Shown here: one piece after another, positions 1 to 5,251 of the stretch
How positions within the stretch are numbered: the stretch's first letter is position 1
How the letters are laid out: every line of letters begins with the position of its first letter
Origin: Propionibacteriaceae bacterium
Lineage (GTDB): Bacteria > Actinomycetota > Actinomycetes > Propionibacteriales > Propionibacteriaceae
NCBI GenBank assembly: GCA_030544185.1
Contig: JAUNRO010000186.1
Span: 1 to 6,375 of the forward strand
Direction of reading: 5' to 3'
Length of the DNA stretch: 6,375 nucleotides
The notes under the pieces: generated by a model
Databases searched by the model: none
What the model was told of the DNA's origin: nothing
What the model saw: only the letters and a program-made list of their open reading frames with translations
Position numbers and translations under genes: made by a program

Positions 1-671
1 GGGGTCGGGGAGGCCGTCGGCGTCGGGCCGGCGCCGCCGCCCTGACCCGGGTTCGGGGCGCCCGGAGTGACTTCAGCGGTGACCGCGAAGTCCGCGGCGT
101 TGTTGTCGGTGTCGACGAAGGTCGTCCGCCCGAGCGAGCCCGGTGTGGAGTTCGACCCGGTATAGGTCGCCGCGGTGATTTCCGGCGAGTTCGAGCCGCC
201 ATAGCCCAGCTTGTCGATGATCGAGCCGGTGTTGGCGGGGCTGATCGCCGTCGTGGTGTTGGCCAGGAAGATCGTTCCCGTCGTCCCCGACGGCGCCCAG
301 CCGGCAGTCTGGTCGACGTTCGGCAGCGCCGCGCCGGTGGTGCCGTTCGAGTTGAGCTGCAGGACGAAATAGCCACCGGGCGTCACCTCCCCGCTGAGCG
401 CGGTCACGGCCGTGGCGTTCGCCGTGGAGGTCGCGGCGCGGTACTGCACAGAGGTGCCGGACAGCGAGATCGTGGCGCCGGTCGGGTTGTGCAACTCGAC
501 GAACTTGTGCGTGAACGGCTGGTTCGCCGAACCACCGCGGCCATAGAACTCGTTGATGATCAGGCCGGTGCTGGCCGCGCGGGCCGGCGTACCGCCGATC
601 AAGCCAGCGGCCAGGGCGAGGCTTGCAGCGGCCGCGACCACCGCTACCGGGCGGCGCAGGGACTGGGACAT
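1..671 (-). CDS. Secreted lamin-tail-domain protein, N-terminal part (3' end beyond window)
   Basis: The first 223 codons are visible. The ATG at 671 is preceded by GAGGAG, 4 nt away. Residues 1-32 form a classic signal peptide: basic n-region with RR at 6-7, Ala/Leu/Val-rich core, and an A-R-A site near 30-32, so the protein is exported. Residues from about 36 match a lamin-tail domain: LIINEFYGRGGS, then KFVELHNPT (56-64), an SLSG strand, and a GGYFVLQLN-type strand. LTDs are small beta-sandwich domains found at the N-terminus of bacterial extracellular nucleases (ExeM/NucH), phosphatases and cell-surface proteins. After about residue 200 a Gly/Pro/Thr-rich linker begins and continues to the window edge, so another domain probably follows. 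The opening 'INEFYGRGG' resembles ExeM/NucH nucleases, but the catalytic domain is not visible and that assignment is inference. The gene follows the nitrile hydratase operon on the same strand after a 99 bp gap with its own probable promoter. Confidence 0.85.
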   Translation of the reverse strand, partial: MSQSLRRPVAVVAAAASLALAAGLIGGTPARAASTGLIINEFYGRGGSANQPFTHKFVELHNPTGATISLSGTSVQYRAATSTANATAVTALSGEVTPGGYFVLQLNSNGTTGAALPNVDQTAGWAPSGTTGTIFLANTTTAISPANTGSIIDKLGYGGSNSPEITAATYTGSNSTPGSLGRTTFVDTDNNAADFAVTAEVTPGAPNPGQGGGAGPTPTASPT

Positions 672-675
672 GACA

Positions 676-681
676 CTCCTC
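676..681 (-). promoter_or_regulatory. Shine-Dalgarno for the lamin-tail gene
   Basis: On the minus strand GAGGAG lies 4 nt before the ATG at 671. It is the strongest SD in the window and fixes this start. Confidence 0.7.
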
Positions 682-692
682 GAACGGGGATG

Positions 693-702
693 GGAACGTT
701 CC
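693..702. repeat. 10-bp perfect palindrome, possible operator
   Basis: GGAACGTTCC is a perfect self-complementary 10-mer between the proposed -10 and the SD of the lamin-tail gene, overlapping the predicted transcription start. This is where a repressor would bind, but one short palindrome in GC-rich DNA may also be chance. Confidence 0.3.
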
Positions 703-708
703 GGAGCG

Positions 709-738
709 ACGCTAGAGGTGCCGGCCGACCACGGGAAA
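709..738 (-). promoter_or_regulatory. Possible promoter of the lamin-tail gene
   Basis: On the minus strand a -10-like TAGCGT (714 to 709) fits the actinobacterial TANNNT pattern. TTTCCC (738 to 733) sits 18 bp upstream as a weak -35. Transcription would start near 702, giving a leader of about 30 nt that contains the GAGGAG ribosome site. The -35 is poor, so this is a candidate only. Confidence 0.35.
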
Positions 739-770
739 GGGCGAACGTCAGGGTTTCGCGAAGGATTCAC

Positions 771-1034
771 TCAGGGGCTACCGGCCGGCCAGCCACGGGC
801 CGCCAGGATGTCGGTCAGCGCCGCGTGCCAGCACCGGTAGTAGTCCGCTCCCGTGGGGTCATCGCTCGCCCCGAGGCGCGCACCCAGCGCCGCCGCGAAC
901 TCCGGCCACGAGAACACACCCGTCTCGTTGAGGTGCACGGCGAGGGCGAACACGCGCGCCTGCCACGGTTCGGCGAACGGCGGCCGGTCCTCGGGCACAC
1001 CGGGCCCGCTGGGCGTCGTCGCGGCCGAGATCAC
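771..1034 (-). CDS. Nitrile hydratase accessory (activator/chaperone) protein, 87 aa
   Basis: This small protein starts at GTG 1034, overlapping the beta-subunit stop in GTGA, with GGAG 5 nt upstream (1043-1040). It matches the small nitrile hydratase accessory family related to the beta-subunit N-terminus: FAEPWQARVFALAVHLNETGVFSWPEFAAALG, then a GADYYRCWHAALTDIL helix corresponding to beta's SYYxxW segment. In cobalt enzymes such proteins (P14K, NhlE) bind the alpha subunit and assist metal insertion, for NhlE by self-subunit swapping. The order alpha-beta-accessory is the one known for the Pseudomonas putida cobalt enzyme. At 87 residues it ends just after the conserved helix and has no long basic C-terminal tail like that of P14K. 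No signal peptide is seen, so it is cytoplasmic. The family is clear from motifs and position; the activator role is inferred. Confidence 0.88.
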   Translation of the reverse strand: MISAATTPSGPGVPEDRPPFAEPWQARVFALAVHLNETGVFSWPEFAAALGARLGASDDPTGADYYRCWHAALTDILAARGWPAGSP

Positions 1035-1660
1035 AGCCGCTCCAGATAGGGCTCGAACGCATCGACCGAAACCCGCAGGTGTGGATCCGCATCCGGCCCC
1101 CAGAGCTCGGTCCCGGTGAACTCCACCGTGTAAAGATGCTCTCCCGCGCCGTCCCCGCGTTCGCCGATGGGCACGGCGTTGCCGTCGGGAAACACATGCG
1201 CGCCGTGATGGAGGACGACGGTCCCGAGCTTTCCTCGGGCATAGCGCGGCAGCCGGGTGTGGCCGGGTGGATTGATGTTCTTCGTCCGCACGCTCTGGCC
1301 GACGGCGAACCGGGCGCTGCCCCGGGGTGGGCGGTCGTACGGCGTCCCGGCGCGGAGCCCGGCATCGACCTCGGGCCACGCGCGGGCGGGCATCGGGCTC
1401 TCCAGCAGCCCCGCCGCGGTGACGTTGTCCAGCAGCGCCCAGAACCAGATCCGGTAGTAGCTGCTCGTCAAGTAGGTCGCCGGCGCCAGCGACTCGCGGC
1501 TGTGCCGGTTCTGGTCGATGTTCCAGCGCCCGAGCGCCCCGATCGCCAGCACCAACGCCAGCACCCGCCGTTCCCACTCGGCGTGGAACACCGGTTCGTC
1601 GGTCTCGGGGAGGACCGGCCCGAAGCCGTGCATCCCGCCGAGGTCGTGGACGCCGTTCAC
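1031..1660 (-). CDS. nthB: Cobalt-type nitrile hydratase, beta subunit (209 aa)
   Basis: This is the beta subunit of nitrile hydratase (EC 4.2.1.84), which pairs with alpha to hydrate nitriles to amides in the cytoplasm. The start is GTG 1660, whose GTGA overlaps the alpha stop; GGAG lies 10 nt upstream (1674-1671). The N-terminus carries the family signature [15 protein letters not shown] (2-16). An all-helical region follows, with W29, R52 in NIDQNRH, and [10 protein letters not shown] (63-72). R52 and Y68 align with the active-site Arg52 and Tyr68 of characterised enzymes. The C-terminal beta-barrel domain has F-x-V-G-Q-x-[18 protein letters not shown] (R136, R139 and R142, which should include the second active-site arginine), [11 protein letters not shown] and ELWG. 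The length is slightly below the usual 210-235. Overlaps with both neighbours imply translational coupling and matched subunit amounts. Annotation is very secure. Confidence 0.95.
   Translation of the reverse strand: MNGVHDLGGMHGFGPVLPETDEPVFHAEWERRVLALVLAIGALGRWNIDQNRHSRESLAPATYLTSSYYRIWFWALLDNVTAAGLLESPMPARAWPEVDAGLRAGTPYDRPPRGSARFAVGQSVRTKNINPPGHTRLPRYARGKLGTVVLHHGAHVFPDGNAVPIGERGDGAGEHLYTVEFTGTELWGPDADPHLRVSVDAFEPYLERL
1040..1043 (-). promoter_or_regulatory. Shine-Dalgarno for the accessory gene
   Basis: On the minus strand GGAG lies 5 nt before GTG 1034, inside the 3' end of the beta gene. It supports GTG 1034 over any start further upstream in the same open frame. Confidence 0.55.
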
Positions 1661-2247
1661 AGCGGGTCCGCTCCGATCATCGAGTCGCGCGTCACGAGGG
1701 CGGCGAGCTGCTCCTCGTCCATCCCGTCGGTCCCCACCGGGCGCTGCGGCACCACCAGATAGCGCACCTCGGCGGTCGAGTCCCAGACCCGGATCTCGGT
1801 GTCCTCCCCGACCGCGTGCCCGAAGTCCGCCAGCACCCCGCGCGGATCGCGGACGGCCTTGGCCCGATAGGCGGGCGATTTGTACCAGACCGGCGGCAGC
1901 CCCAGCACCGGCCACGGATAACAGGAGCAGAGCGTGCAGACCACCAGGTTGTGCACGTCGTCGGAGTTCCACACCGCGATGAGGTGCTCACCCTGCCGCC
2001 CGGCGTACCCCATCGAGGCCACCGCCGCCGTCGCATCCCGCTCCAGCCACGCCCGGAATTCCGGATCCACCCACGACCGGGCGACGACCCGGGCTCCGTT
2101 GTGCGGGCCGACCTCGTGCTCATAACGCTCGACGATCCGGTCGAGCGCCGCGGGATCCACCAGCCCCCGGCTGACCAGGAGGTCCTCCAGTTCCTTGGTG
2201 CGCGCGGTCATCTCGTCGAGTTCGCCGCCATGATGATCGTCTGCCAT
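1657..2247 (-). CDS. nthA: Cobalt-type nitrile hydratase, alpha subunit (196 aa)
   Basis: This is the catalytic metal-binding alpha subunit of nitrile hydratase. The metal loop is V-C104-T-L-C107-S-C109-Y. Thr after the first Cys marks the non-corrin cobalt type, whereas iron enzymes have Ser there. C107 and C109 would be oxidised to sulfinic and sulfenic acids, and backbone amides complete the site. Other family landmarks are R-A-R-S/V-V-D-P-E-F-R-type sequence (53-65), [27 protein letters not shown] (83-109), [20 protein letters not shown] (110-129) and RxVVxDPRxVL-type sequence after it. The length is near the usual 195-210. ATG 2247 is chosen because it gives the normal N-terminus and has a -10-like hexamer 7 nt upstream. 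The open frame extends to 2373, but that region runs into moeZ. A second ATG at codon 13 is possible but would remove part of the first helix. It is first in the operon. Confidence 0.96.
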   Translation of the reverse strand: MADDHHGGELDEMTARTKELEDLLVSRGLVDPAALDRIVERYEHEVGPHNGARVVARSWVDPEFRAWLERDATAAVASMGYAGRQGEHLIAVWNSDDVHNLVVCTLCSCYPWPVLGLPPVWYKSPAYRAKAVRDPRGVLADFGHAVGEDTEIRVWDSTAEVRYLVVPQRPVGTDGMDEEQLAALVTRDSMIGADPL

Positions 2248-2254
2248 GCCAGCC

Positions 2255-2260
2255 AGTATC
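2255..2260 (-). promoter_or_regulatory. -10-like element of the nitrile hydratase operon (leaderless candidate)
   Basis: On the minus strand GATACT ends exactly 7 nt before ATG 2247, and no SD is present in between or just upstream. That spacing suits a transcript beginning at or next to the start codon. The hexamer matches TANNNT at the key A2 and T6 only, and no clear -35 is seen. The same GATACTGGC string occurs before the small exported gene at 3903-3908. Confidence 0.4.
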
Positions 2261-2270
2261 AGCCACCGAC

Positions 2271-2276
2271 TAGGGT
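2271..2276 (+). promoter_or_regulatory. -10 element of moeZ (leaderless candidate)
   Basis: TAGGGT matches TANNNT and ends 7 nt before GTG 2284. There is no SD upstream of that GTG, so a leaderless transcript is likely. The -35 region (about 2248-2253) would lie within the leader of the divergent nitrile hydratase gene and shows no clear hexamer. Confidence 0.5.
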
Positions 2277-2283
2277 TCTCGGC

Positions 2284-3453
2284 GTGAGTACGCCGGACTG
2301 TCCGCCCCTCGGCCCGCTCGTCGAGCCGGGTCCTGAGCTCACCGCGGACGAGATCGCCCGCTATCAGCGCCACCTCGGGCTGGGCGAGGTCGGCACCGAG
2401 GGCCAGCGCCGGTTGAAGAACGCCCGGGTCCTGGTGGTGGGCGCCGGCGGTCTCGGGTCACCGGCGCTGCACTATCTCGCGGCGGCCGGGGTGGGCACTC
2501 TCGGCATGCTCGATGACGACATCGTCGACCTGTCCAACCTGCAGCGCCAGATCGTGCACGCGACGCCCGACCTCGGCCGGCCCAAGGTCGCCTCGGCCGC
2601 TGATCGGGTGCTGGCGCTCAACCCGCTTCTCACCGTGGTCCGCCACGACCTGCGGCTGACTGCGGACAACGTGGTCGACCTCATCGCCGGCTATGACCTG
2701 GTCCTCGACGGCACCGACAATTTCGCCACCCGCTATCTGGTCTCCGATGCCGCGGAGATCCTGCGCAAGCCCGTCGTCTGGGGCGCGATTCTGCGCTTCC
2801 ACGGCCAGCTCGCGGTGTTCTGGGCCGGCCGCGGGCCGACCTATCGCGACCTGTTCCCCGAGCCACCGGACCCGGCGAGCGTGCCCTCGTGCGCCGAAGC
2901 CGGCGTACTCGGCGTCCTCCCCGGCGTCATCGGCACCCTGATGGCGACCGAGGCGATCAAGCTGATCCTCGGCCGCGGCGAGCCGCTGCTCGGGCGGCTG
3001 CTCGTCTATGACTCGCTCGGCGCGCAGATGCGGTCGATGCGGATCCTGCCCGACCCCACCCGGGAGCCCGTGACCGAGGTCCGTCCGGTCGAGGTCGCCT
3101 GCGCCGTCGGTGGCCCGACGACCGCCGAGACCCTCGACGTCCCCGCCCTGAAGGCCCTTCTCGCCCGGCGCGACTCCGGTGAGCTGTCAGTCGCCGTCGT
3201 CGACGTCCGCGAGGACTCCGAGCGCGCGCTCGGCATCGTCCCGGGCGCGTTCGCCGCGCCGCTGGCCGACATCCAGGTGCGGGGGATCGAGGCGCTGCCG
3301 GCCGAGGCCCGCGGCCGCGACGTGGTTCTCTACTGTGCCGCGGGCGTACGCTCGTCTCGTGCGCTGGAGACGTTGCGCCCCGCATTTGCCGGTCTCGAGG
3401 TCACGCTGCGCCACCTCGACGGCGGCTATGCGGCCTGGTCGGCTGCGAAATGA
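2284..3453 (+). CDS. moeZ: MoeZ-like adenylyltransferase/sulfurtransferase (MoeB-rhodanese fusion, 389 aa)
   Basis: Proteins of this type adenylate the C-terminal Gly-Gly of sulfur-carrier proteins (MoaD, ThiS, CysO in mycobacteria) and then transfer sulfur to form a thiocarboxylate, feeding molybdopterin, thiamine and cysteine synthesis. The E1-like domain spans about 20-275: [16 protein letters not shown] (26-41), the nucleotide loop [10 protein letters not shown] (51-60), [13 protein letters not shown] (77-89), LDGTDN (141-146) with the catalytic Asp, and [10 protein letters not shown] with C203. A rhodanese domain covers about 282-389, with DVREDSER and the active loop C351-AAGV-R356. The paired CxxC zinc motifs of E. 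coli MoeB are absent, as in mycobacterial MoeZ, and the length fits MoeZ (about 390). The frame is open back to 1816, but that part overlaps nthA; GTG 2284 gives the family N-terminus. No carrier-protein gene is adjacent. Confidence 0.93.
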   Translation: MSTPDCPPLGPLVEPGPELTADEIARYQRHLGLGEVGTEGQRRLKNARVLVVGAGGLGSPALHYLAAAGVGTLGMLDDDIVDLSNLQRQIVHATPDLGRPKVASAADRVLALNPLLTVVRHDLRLTADNVVDLIAGYDLVLDGTDNFATRYLVSDAAEILRKPVVWGAILRFHGQLAVFWAGRGPTYRDLFPEPPDPASVPSCAEAGVLGVLPGVIGTLMATEAIKLILGRGEPLLGRLLVYDSLGAQMRSMRILPDPTREPVTEVRPVEVACAVGGPTTAETLDVPALKALLARRDSGELSVAVVDVREDSERALGIVPGAFAAPLADIQVRGIEALPAEARGRDVVLYCAAGVRSSRALETLRPAFAGLEVTLRHLDGGYAAWSAAK

Positions 3454-3455
3454 CC

Positions 3456-3866
3456 TCAGCGCTCACCGGTCCTGGGCAGGCCCCACGGCCAGCTGACCGG
3501 CGATCGCCTGGGATCCGCCTCCACGGTGGGCAGCGGGTTCGGTCCGCGGCACTGCTCGATGAGGTCGACGCCCCGCCCCGCGCCCACCAGCCGCTCGCCG
3601 GTTTCGGCATTCGCCGCCCACCAGCGGAAGTTGCTGGCGTTGATCCGCACGACCTCGGACATCCCGGGGGCGAGGATCAGCTCATCGACGGCTCCCGAGC
3701 GGGGGACGCCATAACTGAACCGGACCGGGTCGGCCGAATAGTTGCTGAATTTGACCGACGAGCAACCATAGTGCGCATCGACCAGCCCCGACGACGGGCG
3801 CGGGTTCCACAGGGCAAGGACTACCGCGAAGAGAACGGCGAGCAGGGCCACAATCGTGGTACGCAT
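3456..3866 (-). CDS. Small exported or membrane-anchored protein of unknown function (136 aa)
   Basis: I do not recognise this family. ATG 3866 is preceded by AGGA 6 nt upstream (3876-3873). Residues 2-20 are a short basic start followed by a hydrophobic run (IVALLAVLFAVVLALW), so it is either a signal peptide or a single N-terminal membrane anchor with the rest outside. There is no lipobox. The mature part has two cysteines, C35 and C106, that could form one disulfide. The middle reads like short beta strands (VKFSNYSADPVRFSYGVP, then ELILAPGMSEVVRINASNFRWWAANAETGERL). That would suit a small beta-sandwich, but this is a weak inference. The last 25 residues are Pro/Arg-rich. The stop lies 2 bp from the moeZ stop on the opposite strand. 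Codon use matches the neighbours, and the signal peptide plus SD support a real gene. Confidence 0.75.
   Translation of the reverse strand: MRTTIVALLAVLFAVVLALWNPRPSSGLVDAHYGCSSVKFSNYSADPVRFSYGVPRSGAVDELILAPGMSEVVRINASNFRWWAANAETGERLVGAGRGVDLIEQCRGPNPLPTVEADPRRSPVSWPWGLPRTGER
3466..3500. other. Hairpin at the convergent moeZ / small-gene junction
   Basis: CCGGTC-CTGG (3466-3475) pairs with CCAG (3489-3492) and GACCGG (3495-3500), with a 2-nt bulge and a 13-nt loop. It begins 13 bp after the moeZ stop, inside the last codons of the minus-strand gene. It could end moeZ transcription, but there is no T-tract, so it is only a candidate terminator structure. Confidence 0.3.
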
Positions 3867-3872
3867 GATCAG

Positions 3873-3876
3873 TCCT
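3873..3876 (-). promoter_or_regulatory. Shine-Dalgarno for the small exported gene
   Basis: On the minus strand AGGA lies 6 nt before ATG 3866. This places translation after the proposed promoter at 3903-3908 and selects this ATG over upstream in-frame codons reaching back to 4229. Confidence 0.5.
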
Positions 3877-3902
3877 GGGGCGGGTGGGTCGGACGTGACG
3901 CC

Positions 3903-3908
3903 AGTATC
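3903..3908 (-). promoter_or_regulatory. -10-like element of the small exported gene
   Basis: On the minus strand GATACT followed by GGC is identical over 9 bases to the element before nthA. Here it sits 36 nt before the ATG, leaving room for a leader with the AGGA ribosome site. No good -35 is seen. Confidence 0.35.
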
Positions 3909-3963
3909 CACCCTTCGACACCCCCCTGGCCAGAGCTTCCCCCACCGGCAGTGACACGGGGAG

Positions 3964-3969
3964 TACAGT
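3964..3969 (+). promoter_or_regulatory. -10 element of the M20 amidohydrolase gene (leaderless candidate)
   Basis: TACAGT matches TANNNT and ends 7 nt before ATG 3977. The intervening G run touches the ATG and is too close to work as an SD. The element overlaps an alternative in-frame GTG at 3968, which argues against that earlier start. Confidence 0.5.
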
Positions 3970-3976
3970 GCGGGGG

Positions 3977-5209
3977 ATGAACGAGGCAGCCCACGTCGGC
4001 CCCATGCACGCCGTGCGCTCCAGTTCATTGGCCGACCAGCACGCTGCCGAAACCGCCGCCGTCGCCGACGACATGATCGGCTGGCGCCGCGATCTCCACG
4101 CCCACCCCGAGCCCAGCTGGGCCGAGTTCCGCACCACTGCGCGGATCCGTGGCGTCCTCGAGGCGCTGGGCCTGTCCCCGGTCGAGCTGACCGGGACGAC
4201 CGGTCTGTGGGTCGACATCCTGCCGCCACGGCGCCGCACCCCCGCCCGCATCGGTCTGCGTGCGGACATCGACGCGCTGCATCTCACCGACGCCAAGGAT
4301 GTGGACTATCGCTCGACCAACGACGGTGTCGCGCACGCCTGCGGCCACGATGCGCACACCGCGATCCTGCTGGGGACGGCGACGGTGCTCGCCCGGCTCC
4401 GGGAGGCCGACCGGCTGCCCCGCGGGGTGCGGCTGTTCTTCCAGCCGGCGGAGGAGACCAGTCCCGGCGGGGCGCTGCAGATCATCCGCGACGGCGGGAT
4501 GGAGGGCCTGCGGGAGGTGTACGCCCTGCATTGCGACCCCCGCACCGAGGTCGGCAAGGTGGCGATCCGGCCCGGTCCGATCACCTCGGCCTGTGACCGC
4601 ATCCAGGTCCGCTTCCAGGGGCCCGGCGGGCACAGTTCCCGGCCCCATCTGACCGCCGACCTCGTGATGGCGATGGGCTCGGTCATCACCGAGGTCCCGC
4701 TGTTGCTCTCGCGCCGGGTCGATCCGCGCGTCGGTGCCTCGATCGTGTGGGGTCATGTCGAGGCAGGCAATGCGCCGAACGCGGTCCCGGCCAACGGCCT
4801 GCTCCAGGGCACCCTGCGTTGCCTCGACATGGAGGGGTGGCAGCATGCCCGCGACCTGGTGCCCGACCTGGTCCGCCGGGTGACTTCCGCATTCGGCGTC
4901 CATGTCGAGGTGGCGCTCGCCGAGGGCATTCCCCCCACGGTGAACCATCCCCGCGCAGCCAGCCGCGTTGCCGATGTCGCGCGGGCGGTCCTGGGCGCCG
5001 AGAACGTGGTCGACACCGAGCAATCCCTGGGTGGGGAGGACTTCTCGGAGATGTTGCTGCTGGTGCCGGGTGCGCTGGGCCGCTTGGGCGTACGCCCGGT
5101 CGGGGTGACCGACTGGCCCGACCTGCACCGGCCGGGCTTCGATGTCGATGAGGCGTGTCTGGAGATCGGCGCCCGGATGATGGTGGGATTGGTCGTCCTC
5201 AGAGCCTGA
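3977..5209 (+). CDS. M20-family metallo-amidohydrolase (410 aa)
   Basis: This is a cytoplasmic dinuclear metal hydrolase of the M20D type, like hippurate or N-acyl-amino-acid amidohydrolases, which cleave an acyl group from an amino acid. Motifs in order: WRRDLHAHPEPSWAEF (family start RRDLHxHPE), LRADIDAL, HACGHDAHT with C122 and H124 as metal ligands, FFQPAEE with E159-E160, ALHCDP with H185, GGHSSRPH (H219, H224) in the dimerisation domain, GGEDFSEM with E354, and DLHRPGFDVDE with H384. All expected metal ligands are present and the length is typical (380-420). No signal peptide is seen. ATG 3977 is preferred because of the TACAGT 7 nt upstream; GTG 3968 overlaps that element and ATG 4004 lacks support. 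The physiological substrate cannot be read from sequence. It is unrelated in fold to the amidases that usually follow nitrile hydratase. Confidence 0.93.
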   Translation: MNEAAHVGPMHAVRSSSLADQHAAETAAVADDMIGWRRDLHAHPEPSWAEFRTTARIRGVLEALGLSPVELTGTTGLWVDILPPRRRTPARIGLRADIDALHLTDAKDVDYRSTNDGVAHACGHDAHTAILLGTATVLARLREADRLPRGVRLFFQPAEETSPGGALQIIRDGGMEGLREVYALHCDPRTEVGKVAIRPGPITSACDRIQVRFQGPGGHSSRPHLTADLVMAMGSVITEVPLLLSRRVDPRVGASIVWGHVEAGNAPNAVPANGLLQGTLRCLDMEGWQHARDLVPDLVRRVTSAFGVHVEVALAEGIPPTVNHPRAASRVADVARAVLGAENVVDTEQSLGGEDFSEMLLLVPGALGRLGVRPVGVTDWPDLHRPGFDVDEACLEIGARMMVGLVVLRA

Positions 5210-5229
5210 GAGCCGCCACGCACCGGCTC
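5210..5229 (+). terminator. Hairpin just after the M20 stop codon, candidate terminator
   Basis: GAGCCG (5210-5215) and CGGCTC (5224-5229) form a perfect 6-bp stem with an 8-nt loop, beginning directly after the TGA of the amidohydrolase gene. There is no T-tract, which is common for actinobacterial terminators. It would separate this gene from the protease 42 bp downstream. Confidence 0.4.
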
Positions 5230-5238
5230 CGATCGGGG

Positions 5239-5244
5239 CAGAAT
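5239..5244 (+). promoter_or_regulatory. -10-like element of the protease gene (leaderless candidate)
   Basis: CAGAAT matches TATAAT at four of six positions, including A2 and T6, and ends 7 nt before GTG 5252. No SD is evident. It follows the hairpin at 5210-5229. Confidence 0.35.
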
Positions 5245-5251
5245 CCTGAGC

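Noticed and set aside
489..1119. Plus-strand open frames across the lamin-tail and accessory genes
   Set aside because: They are Arg-rich shadows without signal peptides, domains or SD sequences, opposite well-supported minus-strand genes.
1035..1577. N-terminal extension of the accessory protein frame
   Set aside because: It overlaps nthB almost entirely and is Arg/Ala/Gly-rich. GTG 1034 with GGAG and the GTGA overlap explains the start.
1661..1972. N-terminal extension of the nitrile hydratase beta frame
   Set aside because: It lies inside nthA, in another frame, and has no family similarity. The beta signature NGVHDLGG starts right at GTG 1660.
1816..2283. Upstream extension of the moeZ reading frame
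   Set aside because: The frame stays open, but this part lies antisense to nthA and is Arg/Pro-rich with no MoeB-like sequence. Homology begins only after GTG 2284, which also has the -10 at the right distance.
4025..5128. Long minus-strand open frame opposite the M20 gene
   Set aside because: It is a typical GC-rich antisense shadow. The plus strand carries all M20 metal-binding motifs, and the minus frame shows no domain or ribosome site.
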